A stretch of DNA of 64,000 nucleotides from NCBI GenBank assembly GCA_025353765.1, contig JANXOD010000044.1, positions 62,001-126,000 of the forward strand, in the 5' to 3' direction. The notes beneath the pieces are model-generated. The model was not told the origin of the DNA, ran no database searches, and saw only the letters and a program-made list of their open reading frames with translations. Each line of letters starts with the position of its first letter. Positions within the stretch are counted from its first letter, which is position 1. This document shows, piece after piece, positions 37,366-46,432 of the stretch. The translations under genes were made by a program, and so were the position numbers. This stretch comes from Sphingobacteriales bacterium. Lineage in GTDB: Bacteria; Bacteroidota; Bacteroidia; Sphingobacteriales; Sphingobacteriaceae.

Positions 37366-38368
37366 AAAAAAAACAATCAAAATTAAATTCCAAAACGGAT
37401 TAACTGAAGGAATTGCATTAAAGGAAATTCTGAATGAGCTAACTGCTGAATTCGATTTTATTGAAAGCGAAAAGCCAGATTTTATCCTTTTTGGCCCCTA
37501 TGGAAATGATATACCACCAAAAGGAGATTATATAAGAATTGGCTACTTCTGCGAGAATATTAAACCCGACTTAAACATTTGCGAATGGGCATTTGGTGTT
37601 CCCCGAGAGCAAGAGGTTAATAACTCCCATTATAAACGAATTCAATGGCATAATTTCAATCCCGAAAATCTTATAAAAAAAGAATTGAATGTAGAATTTA
37701 TTCTTTCCTCTAAAACAAAATTTTGTAATTTTCTATATTCACATCCTGTTGCATACAGGGAAGAATTCTTCCGCCAGCTTTCTAAATATAAAAAAGTAGA
37801 TGCTCCGGGGAAAAGCATGAATAATATGCCTTCTATAGACCATCTTTATAAAGGTGACAAATGGGGCATTAAACATCAATTTTTATCAAGTTATAAGTTT
37901 ACTATTGCGTTTGAAAATTATGTTTATCCAGGATACCAAACCGAAAAACTATATGATGCTATGCTTTGCCAGAGTTTACCCATTTACTGTGGCGATCCAC
38001 ATATTGGGGAGATTTTTAATACAAAAAGCTTCCTAAATGCAGATGATTTTATAAGCACCAATCATTCAGCATCTGTTCAATTTTTAGAAAAAAGATCACA
38101 ATTAAATTTTATAGATATGCGCCCCGGATTTTATAAATCTCCAAAAGATCGTATACAACGAAAGTTAAAATCATTGGGAAGAAATTTAAAAATGAAATTG
38201 CAATTTAATAAGTTAGATTTTAGTGATTTAATCGATCAAATAATTCTTATTGATAAAACCCCGGAACTGTATTTGCAATATTTAAAAGAACCCTGGTTCA
38301 AACAAAATCGTATACCCGAAAATCTATCAAGCAAAAGCAGATGGATAGAGATATTTAATAGCATTTAA
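37355..38368 (+). CDS. Family 10 glycosyltransferase (alpha-1,3/4-fucosyltransferase-like)
   Basis: A 337-residue protein with the GT10 core: FTIAFENYVYPGYQTEKLYD followed by PIYCGDPHIGE, the GDP-fucose-binding signature also found in Helicobacter and animal Lewis fucosyltransferases. An upstream FCNFLYSHP segment also fits the family. It probably adds fucose in alpha-1,3 or alpha-1,4 linkage, but no GDP-fucose synthesis genes lie in this window. The only usable start is a TTG at 37355 overlapping the end of the previous gene by 11 bases. Confidence 0.88.
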   Translation: MKNRKKTIKIKFQNGLTEGIALKEILNELTAEFDFIESEKPDFILFGPYGNDIPPKGDYIRIGYFCENIKPDLNICEWAFGVPREQEVNNSHYKRIQWHNFNPENLIKKELNVEFILSSKTKFCNFLYSHPVAYREEFFRQLSKYKKVDAPGKSMNNMPSIDHLYKGDKWGIKHQFLSSYKFTIAFENYVYPGYQTEKLYDAMLCQSLPIYCGDPHIGEIFNTKSFLNADDFISTNHSASVQFLEKRSQLNFIDMRPGFYKSPKDRIQRKLKSLGRNLKMKLQFNKLDFSDLIDQIILIDKTPELYLQYLKEPWFKQNRIPENLSSKSRWIEIFNSI

Positions 38369-38369
38369 T

Positions 38370-39347
38370 TTGCATCCATTAGTTTCCATTATTATTCCTG
38401 TCTATAATTCTGAGAAATATCTCTCAGAAACTGTAGAGTCTGCAATAAACCAAACTTGGCAAAATAAAGAAATTATTATTGTAGATGACGGTTCAACAGA
38501 TCATTCCTTATTAGTTGCCAAAGGTTATGAGAATGAAATGGTAAAAGTTTTTCAACAAGAAAACAAAGGTGCCAGTGCAGCCCGAAATAAAGGATTACGA
38601 GAAGCAAAAGGAGATTATATACAATTTTTAGATGCTGATGACCTTTTACATCCTAACAAAATTAAAAATCAAGTCAAATTGTTAAATGGTGAAACGGATA
38701 AAATAGCATTGGGTCCCACAGTGTATTTTTATGATGGTACAGATCCTTATTCCATATTAATAAAACATGAATGGTATAAAAAAGGATCGTCTGATCCAGT
38801 TGACTTTTTAATTAAATTATATGGCGGAAGCATTATTGGCCCTTCTTATGGTGGAATGATTACTATTCATTCCTGGTTAACTCCACGTAAAATAGTAGAT
38901 AAAGCCGGTGCATGGAATGAGGATCTTAGCCTGGATGACGATGGTGAATTTTTTTGTCGGGTAATATTAGCCTCCAAAGAAATCGTTTATAGCGACAATT
39001 CTATTAATTACTATAGAAAATATAATAAGGGAAGTAGTTTAAGTGGCCAAAAAACACATCAGGCATGTAAAAGCGCATTAACCGCCAACTTATTAAAAGC
39101 CAGTTATTTATTATCAAGAACAAACCAGCCGGTAGCTAAATTAGTGATGAGCAGGTATTTTTGGGAAAACGCATTCACATTTTATCCTTATTTTAAAGAT
39201 TTGGCACTTTTGGCAGAAGAGAAAGCGAAAGAATTAGCGCCTGAATTTAAATATAAACCTTACTTTCAAGGAGTGAAAGGGCAATTAGCAGATTTGACAG
39301 GATGGAAATTAATAAAAATACTAGAGAAAATCCAAACTAAACTATGA
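38370..39347 (+). CDS. Family 2 glycosyltransferase
   Basis: A 325-residue GT-A enzyme with the classic order VSIIIPVYNSEKYL, IIIVDDGSTD, GASAARNKGL and the metal-binding FLDADD near residue 90. The start is TTG at 38370, one base after the previous stop; no ATG lies close enough to keep the N-terminal strand. The downstream gene overlaps by four bases (ATGA). Confidence 0.9.
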   Translation: MHPLVSIIIPVYNSEKYLSETVESAINQTWQNKEIIIVDDGSTDHSLLVAKGYENEMVKVFQQENKGASAARNKGLREAKGDYIQFLDADDLLHPNKIKNQVKLLNGETDKIALGPTVYFYDGTDPYSILIKHEWYKKGSSDPVDFLIKLYGGSIIGPSYGGMITIHSWLTPRKIVDKAGAWNEDLSLDDDGEFFCRVILASKEIVYSDNSINYYRKYNKGSSLSGQKTHQACKSALTANLLKASYLLSRTNQPVAKLVMSRYFWENAFTFYPYFKDLALLAEEKAKELAPEFKYKPYFQGVKGQLADLTGWKLIKILEKIQTKL

Positions 39348-40189
39348 AACAAGAATTTCTTATTCCTATTAAAGGTGCCACATGGAAACACCGAATCCTG
39401 GAACGAATTGCTAAATCTAAAGAATTCCCTACCCGTTTACGTTTATTCCATGGTTTAAAAAGTATTCTTCATATAGACTTGTTACTTCGGAAAACTCCCT
39501 CAAACGTTAATTTATTGTTAGATGTTACTGATTGGGTCCAGTCACAGATTTATTTTTATGGGAATTATGAAAATGACAGTATTTCTTTGTTTAAAGAATT
39601 AGCCATTAAATCTCATACTATTTTCGACATTGGTGCTCATATTGGCCAATATGCTTTAGAAGCTGCAAAAATGGATGTGGAAAAGAAAAAACAAATATTT
39701 GCAATAGAAGCCAATCCAAAAACCTTTTCCTATTTGTTAAATAATATTCAACTTAACGATTCTTATCAAATCACACCCGTTTTAGGAGCGGTAGCCGAAA
39801 AACATGAATTAGCTAATATGAATATTCCGGCGTATTGGAATATGGGGAATACACAGCTAGGTCAGCCATCAGAGAATACTACTATTGATAATTATTTAAT
39901 TTCAACATTTAACTTTAGAACACTATTACAAAAATATGAGATTACAATTATTGATCTCATTAAAATTGATATTGAAGGACATGAGTATGGATTTTTCAAA
40001 GATTTATTTGAACATCAGTTATTCCCAGAACACATTCTATTTGAATACATTCCAGAGGTTTTTTCGCAAGCCCATGAATTAGTAAATTTATTAATAGACC
40101 ATAAATATCAACTCACTGATATTTATGGGAAACCTTATCTAGATAATCAAACTGTACCTGAACAAAACTTATGGGCAAAGAAACTATGA
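39344..40189 (+). CDS. FkbM-family methyltransferase
   Basis: A 281-residue SAM-dependent methyltransferase. The SAM loop is TIFDIGAHIGQYALEAA near residue 93, IFAIEANP follows, and IDLIKIDIEGHEYGFF is the FkbM motif. The first 85 residues are a variable region. It starts with an ATGA overlap and is embedded among glycosyltransferases, implying O-methylation of a glycan residue. Confidence 0.87.
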   Translation: MKQEFLIPIKGATWKHRILERIAKSKEFPTRLRLFHGLKSILHIDLLLRKTPSNVNLLLDVTDWVQSQIYFYGNYENDSISLFKELAIKSHTIFDIGAHIGQYALEAAKMDVEKKKQIFAIEANPKTFSYLLNNIQLNDSYQITPVLGAVAEKHELANMNIPAYWNMGNTQLGQPSENTTIDNYLISTFNFRTLLQKYEITIIDLIKIDIEGHEYGFFKDLFEHQLFPEHILFEYIPEVFSQAHELVNLLIDHKYQLTDIYGKPYLDNQTVPEQNLWAKKL

Positions 40190-41043
40190 GCTTGAATCAA
40201 AAAAGATCAATTAGTTTAGTCATATTTACCTGTCAGGGAAGAGAACACTTGTTAAAAAGATGCTATGAATCATTCTTTACGGTATGTCACTTTAAATTTG
40301 ATCAGATTATCCTGGCAATAGACGGGCCAATAGACCCTGAAATTATTAATATCATTTCTCCCGATATTCTCATTCAACATATTCAACGGAAAGGCTATGT
40401 GAATAATATTCTACAGGCATTAAAAGTTATCAATACACCTTACTTTTTTTGGCTGGAAGACGATTGGAAATTTCATATGGATCTTCAACTAACCAGGTTT
40501 CTGACTGATATGCAGCAGCATGTCGATTGGGCGCAGATTATTTACAGCAAATATGGCCCCTTGGAAGAGCATTTTAAGCAATTTCCGATTGGCGATAATT
40601 TGTATGAAACTACTTTTGGCTTTTCTGCTAATCCCTGCATTTGCAATACCCAACTTATACAAACCGCCTTTACAGCATTGGAAAAAGGCCCCAAAGGAGA
40701 TACATTAGGCGAAGATGGTTTTGAGAATTTTTTAACCCGGTACTTTTTACAAAACCATATAAAATGTGTAATACACAATCCCTTAGACCACGCCCTTATT
40801 TCTCATGAAGGTTATCTAGAAAGTACTCCAAGAAATTGGCACATGACCAATTCACTTGAAAAGAGAACAAATAGCCATTTACTTACCATACCTAAACCTT
40901 CTTTTGTTAGAAAAACAGGACTTATTTTTAAGTTAAGCCTAGCTTTTTTACGCTTATCTATAGGGCTGATGTTCAGCAATAAAGTATATGAATTCTGCTT
41001 TCGGATAATTGCTTCAGCAAAAACTATACGTAATGCTGAGTAA
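40186..41043 (+). CDS. Glycosyltransferase, family 2-like (GT-A fold)
   Basis: A 285-residue GT-A-like protein. It begins ISLVIFTCQGREHLLKRCYESF, and the metal-binding motif appears as WLEDDWKF near residue 95, as in GnT-I-related or GT2 families. The GEDGFENFL stretch resembles the catalytic base region. The frame opens at an ATG at 40171, but the ATG at 40186 overlaps the previous stop in the common ATGA form and is preferred. Acceptor and donor unknown. Confidence 0.78.
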   Translation: MSLNQKRSISLVIFTCQGREHLLKRCYESFFTVCHFKFDQIILAIDGPIDPEIINIISPDILIQHIQRKGYVNNILQALKVINTPYFFWLEDDWKFHMDLQLTRFLTDMQQHVDWAQIIYSKYGPLEEHFKQFPIGDNLYETTFGFSANPCICNTQLIQTAFTALEKGPKGDTLGEDGFENFLTRYFLQNHIKCVIHNPLDHALISHEGYLESTPRNWHMTNSLEKRTNSHLLTIPKPSFVRKTGLIFKLSLAFLRLSIGLMFSNKVYEFCFRIIASAKTIRNAE

Positions 41044-42007
41044 CCAACGTCATATTTTAACTATTGCAACTGGCAAAGAAATTTATATTAAACTGGCGGT
41101 TAACCTGGCTCGTTCTTTCAAATGGTGGCATCCAAATACAGATATTCAATTTCATTTAGTTACTGATCAGGAAGAACGGGTTCCGGCTGAGGTAAGAAAA
41201 TACATTAACATTAAAAAAATTACACCGGGTGAATTAGGCCAAGGTTTTTCGTCAAAGCTGCATTTAGATCAATTAGCGCCTGAAGGTCAAACGCTCTTTA
41301 TTGATAGCGATTGCCTGATATTTGGAGATCTTAGCCACCTTTTTGAAGCATTTAAAGGATATCCGGTTTCTGTTATTGGAGGTTATATTGCAGAAGGCGA
41401 ATGGTTTGGCGATGTGGCCAAAATTTGTCGGGATTTTAACATCCACCACCTGCCTAAATTTAACGGCGGCATTTACTACATAGAAAAAGGACCTATAGCT
41501 ACGCAATTGTATGAGAAAGCCCGAGAACTTGAGAAAAAATACGATGAGATTGGCTTTATCAGGTTAAGAAACCGGCCAAATGACGAAGTGCTTATGGCAT
41601 TAGCGATGCAATTGTACAATCAAGTCCCTATCCCCGATGATGGCACAATAATGAGTGACCCGCAAGCTTGCCGGGGAATCTACACATTAGACATCATTAA
41701 AGGTAAAACGCTCATGACTAATCCTCCTTATCCCAGTGCTAATCATCAAAGCTGGTATCCGTTTGAAAAAGTAAGTCCTCTAATTGTACATTTTTTAGGT
41801 TCTTATACTCAAGATTTTCCATACCAGTTGGAAGTTTACCGCCTAAAGAATGCCTTATCTGGCTATAAAGGAATTTATATTGATAGTTACAGTAAACTAA
41901 TTATTAAATGGCCCCAGCAATTAAAAAAATTCTTGAAGAATAATTTAAGAATTCTATATCGCTATTTTTTCGGGCTTAGACGCATTAAAAAATCAGAAAG
42001 GTTATGA
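41033..42007 (+). CDS. GT8-like glycosyltransferase
   Basis: A 324-residue protein with GT-A features: ILTIATGKEIYIKLAVNLARSF at the N-terminus and the metal-binding FIDSDCLIFGDL near residue 90, then FNGGIYYIEKG, as in family 8-type enzymes. A late HFLG segment may supply the metal-binding His. The frame is open from 41009, but the ATG at 41033 is chosen because it gives the normal N-terminal strand; it overlaps the previous gene by 11 bases. Confidence 0.75.
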   Translation: MLSNQRHILTIATGKEIYIKLAVNLARSFKWWHPNTDIQFHLVTDQEERVPAEVRKYINIKKITPGELGQGFSSKLHLDQLAPEGQTLFIDSDCLIFGDLSHLFEAFKGYPVSVIGGYIAEGEWFGDVAKICRDFNIHHLPKFNGGIYYIEKGPIATQLYEKARELEKKYDEIGFIRLRNRPNDEVLMALAMQLYNQVPIPDDGTIMSDPQACRGIYTLDIIKGKTLMTNPPYPSANHQSWYPFEKVSPLIVHFLGSYTQDFPYQLEVYRLKNALSGYKGIYIDSYSKLIIKWPQQLKKFLKNNLRILYRYFFGLRRIKKSERL

Positions 42008-42750
42008 AAATTTTCATAGATATAGGCGCTCACATTGGTCAAACTATACAGGCAGTTTTAGACCCAAAATATCAATTCGATAAAATTTATTCTTTTGAGC
42101 CTGTTATTACACTTCATGAAAACTTAAAAAGAATAGCAGAAAAAGATCAGCGTATTACGTTATTTAATTTTGGATTATGGAATCAAAATTGTACCAAAAA
42201 TATCTACTCACCAGAAAGCTTGGGAGGAAGCTTATATGCAGATCATGAAAGTGTTTCACAAGCAGACTATATTAAATGCCAGTTCAAAAATGCTTCAGAA
42301 TGGTTTGCTGAGCATATCAAAAACACTGATGAAGTATATGTAAAACTAAATTGTGAAGGTGCCGAAATTGAAATACTATTAGATTTATGCGCCTCTGGAG
42401 AAATTCATAAAATCACTAATGTAGCTATTGATTTTGATTCAAGAAAGATTCCTTCGCTAAAAGATAAGGATCAATTAATCCTCCAAAATTTTACTCAGAT
42501 AGGTTTTACCAATTTTTCATTGGTAGAGCATATCATGCGAGGCCCTACCCATCTGGTCAGGATACAATCTTGGTTAGATCAGACTTCTGCGATTAAAAAG
42601 TCTTTTTATACTTCAGTAAAGCAATTGGGATATGTTACTAAAAGCGTAATAAGAAATAAAAGGCCGGGATTTAGCTGGGAATTAAAGCATTGGATTAAAA
42701 AGTATCTTCCAACTCCCTTACTAACTATGCTGAATGCCAGAAAAAGCTAA
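42004..42750 (+). CDS. FkbM-family methyltransferase
   Basis: A compact 248-residue FkbM methyltransferase. The SAM loop FIDIGAHIGQTIQ lies at the very N-terminus (about residues 4-16), with IYSFEPV next and VKLNCEGAEIEILLDL as a variant of the FkbM IDxEGxE motif (Asn-Cys replacing Ile-Asp). The Asp-to-Cys change beside the conserved Glu-Gly could affect metal or substrate binding. It overlaps the GT8-like gene by four bases. Confidence 0.82.
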   Translation: MKIFIDIGAHIGQTIQAVLDPKYQFDKIYSFEPVITLHENLKRIAEKDQRITLFNFGLWNQNCTKNIYSPESLGGSLYADHESVSQADYIKCQFKNASEWFAEHIKNTDEVYVKLNCEGAEIEILLDLCASGEIHKITNVAIDFDSRKIPSLKDKDQLILQNFTQIGFTNFSLVEHIMRGPTHLVRIQSWLDQTSAIKKSFYTSVKQLGYVTKSVIRNKRPGFSWELKHWIKKYLPTPLLTMLNARKS

Positions 42751-42755
42751 ATAAA

Positions 42756-43685
42756 ATGGATGTTTCTGTTATTATTCCTGCATACAATCGTTTATGGTGC
42801 TTGCCAAGAGCCATTGAAAGTTGCCGTAATACTTTATGTAATACTGAAATAATTGTAGTAGATGATGGAAGTACAGATGGAACCTGGGAATGGTTACAAA
42901 CCCAACATGACCTTAAAAAGATTCGCCAGGAAAACCAAGGTCAAACATATGCAATAAATGCAGGGACCTCCATCGCAAAAGGCAAATACATTAGATTTTT
43001 AGATAGTGATGATTTTTTATCCCCTCAGACAATTGATCTCCAATTTAAAAAAGCAATAGAAACTAGTGCAGACTTAGTGTATTCACGGGTGGATAACTAT
43101 GAGCAAGCTACAGGTAAAATTACAGTATGTTCCCAATTAGATGTATGGGATGATTTTCTGGAACTGCAATTAAGCAATCGATATGGAAGTCACTTTTTAG
43201 GAATGTTATTTCGTAAGAACCTGATAAAACAAGTACCCAGAAGGCCTGATTTTGCACTCAGAGAAGATCGAATGTTTTTACTAGAAATAGGCTTACTAGA
43301 CCCGAAACTTGCACTGGTAGAAGGCTGTGCCGGTTATTGGGTACAGCATGAGCAACAAATGCAGGGAAACTATACTGGCTTGAAAGCTCAAGTAACCAAC
43401 TGGCAACATCTAAATATTTACAAAAGAATATTAGGAAACCTTAACAATAAAGGGCAGTTAACTCATACTCGTAAGAAAGCAGCATGCACCATTCTCTGGC
43501 CCTTGGCACATTGGATTGCCAAGCAACATCTACTTGAAGCCAAAGCAGTAGTAAATTGGATTTATGAACTTGATCCAGAATTTAAAATACCTGAAAAAGG
43601 TCTGTTAGGAATGTTCTACAAAACTTTCGGCTTTGCATTCACAGAGGAAATATTACAAATTAGAAGAAAAATTATATTTCATTGA
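42756..43685 (+). CDS. Family 2 glycosyltransferase
   Basis: A 309-residue GT-A enzyme with VSVIIPAYNRLWCLPRAIESC, IIVVDDGSTDGTWEW and FLDSDDFLSP near residue 88. The GQTYAINAGTS segment is the usual helix before the DxD strand. It starts with ATG five bases after the methyltransferase stop and ends overlapping a TTG start. Confidence 0.9.
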   Translation: MDVSVIIPAYNRLWCLPRAIESCRNTLCNTEIIVVDDGSTDGTWEWLQTQHDLKKIRQENQGQTYAINAGTSIAKGKYIRFLDSDDFLSPQTIDLQFKKAIETSADLVYSRVDNYEQATGKITVCSQLDVWDDFLELQLSNRYGSHFLGMLFRKNLIKQVPRRPDFALREDRMFLLEIGLLDPKLALVEGCAGYWVQHEQQMQGNYTGLKAQVTNWQHLNIYKRILGNLNNKGQLTHTRKKAACTILWPLAHWIAKQHLLEAKAVVNWIYELDPEFKIPEKGLLGMFYKTFGFAFTEEILQIRRKIIFH

Positions 43686-44689
43686 ATCCTGAAAAGCCTT
43701 TAAACATTTTTTATGAAGAGCCGGACCCTGATCGTTGGTTTATATATGATCGCTATCCCCGTCGACTAATCCGGAATATTCTTCGTCGTAAGCCGCCCAG
43801 GCCCGGGGGTGTAAAAATGGTAGCATTTGAACTGATGCGGGGCTTAGATAAATTATGCATCTCCTACCGGTTTAACGATTACGCATATATTAAAAAACAT
43901 CCGAAGGAAATTGCTTGTATCATTGGTAAACCACATGTACTTTTTAAATGGGAATTATCTAATCCAATTTTGTTTGGAGCAGGTATATTCTCTCATCCTA
44001 TTGATTGCCCCGATCTGTTCATTAAATATCCCAATGTTAAAAAAATACTAGTTCCTGGTAAATGGATGCTAGATATGTTTAGACCCTATTATGGTAACCA
44101 GGTTTTATCCTGGCCGGTAGGTATTGATACTGAAAAATGGAAACCAGTTATTAATGATACTGAGATAACTACTGATTTTTTAATTTATGTTAAGATATTA
44201 TGGAATTATAATGAACAAGAAAAAGCTGTACTTAACCCTATAATACAAGAATTAAAAAAGCAGAATTTAACTTACACTATTATAAAATATGGTAATTATA
44301 CTCATACTGATCTAATTGATAAGCTTAAAAAATCTAAAGCCTCTATATTTCTTGGCGAACATGAAACGCAGGGTATTGCTTACCAGCAAATTCTTGCAAC
44401 TGATACCCCAATATTAGCTTGGGATTCTGAAGGATATTGGAAAGATCCTACTTATTATCCGGATAAGGTAAAATATAGCCCTGTTAGTTCGGTTCCTTAT
44501 TGGGATGAGAGATGTGGCCTAAAGTTTAAAAATATCGAAGAATTTCCTAAACGTTTACAGGATTTTATAAGTAGCCAAGTAGAGAAAAAATTCTCGCCAA
44601 GATCATATATAGTCGAAAATCTTAGCCTGGAAAAATGCGCTATGAAATATGTGGAAATAGTTAAGGACGTGATTAAAGAACTACCATGA
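43682..44689 (+). CDS. Probable glycosyltransferase, GT-B fold
   Basis: A 335-residue protein. The N-terminus RPPRPGG-type stretch (KPPRPGGVKMVAFELMRGL) resembles the acceptor domain of GT4-like enzymes, and KKILVPGKWMLDMFRPYYG with WPVGIDTEKWKP leads to a C-terminal domain with FLGEHETQGIAYQQILATDTPILAW, the donor-site glutamate region. It is more divergent than the neighbouring GT4 enzymes. The start is TTG in a TTGA overlap with the preceding stop. Confidence 0.75.
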   Translation: MNPEKPLNIFYEEPDPDRWFIYDRYPRRLIRNILRRKPPRPGGVKMVAFELMRGLDKLCISYRFNDYAYIKKHPKEIACIIGKPHVLFKWELSNPILFGAGIFSHPIDCPDLFIKYPNVKKILVPGKWMLDMFRPYYGNQVLSWPVGIDTEKWKPVINDTEITTDFLIYVKILWNYNEQEKAVLNPIIQELKKQNLTYTIIKYGNYTHTDLIDKLKKSKASIFLGEHETQGIAYQQILATDTPILAWDSEGYWKDPTYYPDKVKYSPVSSVPYWDERCGLKFKNIEEFPKRLQDFISSQVEKKFSPRSYIVENLSLEKCAMKYVEIVKDVIKELP

Positions 44690-45702
44690 AAATTTTACTA
44701 ATCATGGATCCGGGTATTCCTGTTCCACCATTACTTTATGGAGGCATTGAACGTATCGTGTTTCAACTGGCCGAAGAGTATACAAGCTTAGGTAATGAAG
44801 TTACTTTATTAGCCGGACCAGAATCTTCTATTAGCGGCAAAGTTGTAAGCTTTGGAAGTAATAAGCTCATTAAATCAAAATTGGAAATGTTAACAGAGAG
44901 TTTCTTTGTTTGGAAATACTTATTACTACATCACAAACAATTTGATTTAATACATTCATTTGGCCGTTTAATCTATCTTTTACCTATCCTAAATAAACGG
45001 ACGAAAAAAATAATGAGTTACCAACGGGACATAACTATAAAAAGCATCCAATCTGTACATAAATTACCCCATAAAAACCTCTATTTCACTGGCTGTAGTA
45101 ACTATATTTCACAAAAAAAAGGACTAACAGGTAAATGGTATACAGTTTATAATTTTATAGATACTCAAAAATTAACTTTCGTAAATAAAGTTCCACAAGA
45201 TGCTCCATTTGTTTTTTTAGGTCGTTTAGACAGTATAAAAGGTTGTCATAATTGTATAGCTCTATCGAAAAAAACAAACCGTAAGCTTATTATCGCAGGG
45301 AATATTTCGGATCTGCCTCATGAAAAAGCCTACTTTGAAGATGAAATTAAACCGCAAATAGATGGTGATCTGATTCAGTATATCGGCCCTGTTAATGATG
45401 TTCAAAAAAACGAGTTATTAGGAAAGGCATATGCTTTTTTAATGTTAATTGAATGGAATGAGCCATTTGGAATTGTAATGGCAGAAGCCCTGGCCTGTGG
45501 CACTCCTGTTCTAGGATTTGCAAAAGGTGCAGTTAAGGAAGTTGTTAAGGATGGGGTGAATGGCATCATTATAAATTCATTAGAATCATATACAGAGCAA
45601 ATTGAATCCAGGCTAAATAAGATCAAAAGATTAGATTGTTATTTATCAGCATCAACTCAATTCAACATAAAACATATCGCACAAGAATACCTCAGTATCT
45701 AA
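44686..45702 (+). CDS. Family 4 glycosyltransferase
   Basis: A 338-residue GT-B enzyme. The N-terminus has PPLLYGGIERIVFQLAEE, the inter-domain region FVFLGRLDSIKG, and the donor site EWNEPFGIVMAEALACGTPVLGF with the EX7E pair. It overlaps the previous gene by four bases (ATGA). Sugar specificity unknown. Confidence 0.92.
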   Translation: MKILLIMDPGIPVPPLLYGGIERIVFQLAEEYTSLGNEVTLLAGPESSISGKVVSFGSNKLIKSKLEMLTESFFVWKYLLLHHKQFDLIHSFGRLIYLLPILNKRTKKIMSYQRDITIKSIQSVHKLPHKNLYFTGCSNYISQKKGLTGKWYTVYNFIDTQKLTFVNKVPQDAPFVFLGRLDSIKGCHNCIALSKKTNRKLIIAGNISDLPHEKAYFEDEIKPQIDGDLIQYIGPVNDVQKNELLGKAYAFLMLIEWNEPFGIVMAEALACGTPVLGFAKGAVKEVVKDGVNGIIINSLESYTEQIESRLNKIKRLDCYLSASTQFNIKHIAQEYLSI

Positions 45703-45704
45703 TT

Positions 45705-46430
45705 ATGGGACTTATTAACACTTTTGGTAAACTGTTATCCAATCAAAAAAAAGAAAAACTGTTGCACAAACTGGGTGCTCCCCATATGTTTTGGAGCATT
45801 AGAAATTTAGCGAAGCTTGGATTTCAACCTAAAGTAATTTTTGATATTGGTGCATACAAAGGTGGATGGACTGAAAGAGTAAATGAAATATTCCCGGAGG
45901 CTGCTTTTTTTATGTTTGAAGGTCAAAAATCCAAAGAGAATGACTTACAAAGAATCAAAAATAAAATTGGTAAAAAAAGCAATTATTATATTGGTTTATT
46001 AGGTGCAGAAAATGGAAAAGAAGTTTTTTTTAGTGAGATTGAAACGGCTAGCAATGTTTCATCCTCTCATAAAAATATGCCTAACCAAACGCTCTCATCC
46101 CTAAATGTTTTAGTTCGTAAAGAAAAAATTCCATTCCCTGAGTTTATAAAAATTGATGTTCAGGGTTATGAATTAGAAGTATTAAAAGGGGCGACAGAAA
46201 TTTTAAGTCAAACAGAAGTGATACTTCTTGAGATTTCCTTGTTAGATATTGGAGATAATAATACACCATTATTAATTGATGTACTAAATTTTATGTACTC
46301 ATTAAATTTTGTGGCTTATGATATTTGTTCTGTAACCACAAGACGCCCATTAGATCAAGCATTATGGCAAACAGATATTTTATTTGTAAAGGAAAATTCT
46401 AAATATAGAGCATCTAAAGCCTACAATTAA
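45705..46430 (+). CDS. FkbM-family methyltransferase
   Basis: A 241-residue SAM-dependent methyltransferase. The SAM loop is VIFDIGAYKGGWTERV near residue 45, FMFEGQKSKENDLQR the second motif, and FIKIDVQGYELEVLKGA the FkbM signature with Gln in place of Glu. The frame is open from 45636 inside the previous gene, but the ATG at 45705, two bases after that gene's stop, gives a natural N-terminus (MGLINTFGKLL) and is preferred. Confidence 0.87.
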   Translation: MGLINTFGKLLSNQKKEKLLHKLGAPHMFWSIRNLAKLGFQPKVIFDIGAYKGGWTERVNEIFPEAAFFMFEGQKSKENDLQRIKNKIGKKSNYYIGLLGAENGKEVFFSEIETASNVSSSHKNMPNQTLSSLNVLVRKEKIPFPEFIKIDVQGYELEVLKGATEILSQTEVILLEISLLDIGDNNTPLLIDVLNFMYSLNFVAYDICSVTTRRPLDQALWQTDILFVKENSKYRASKAYN

Positions 46431-46432
46431 AC

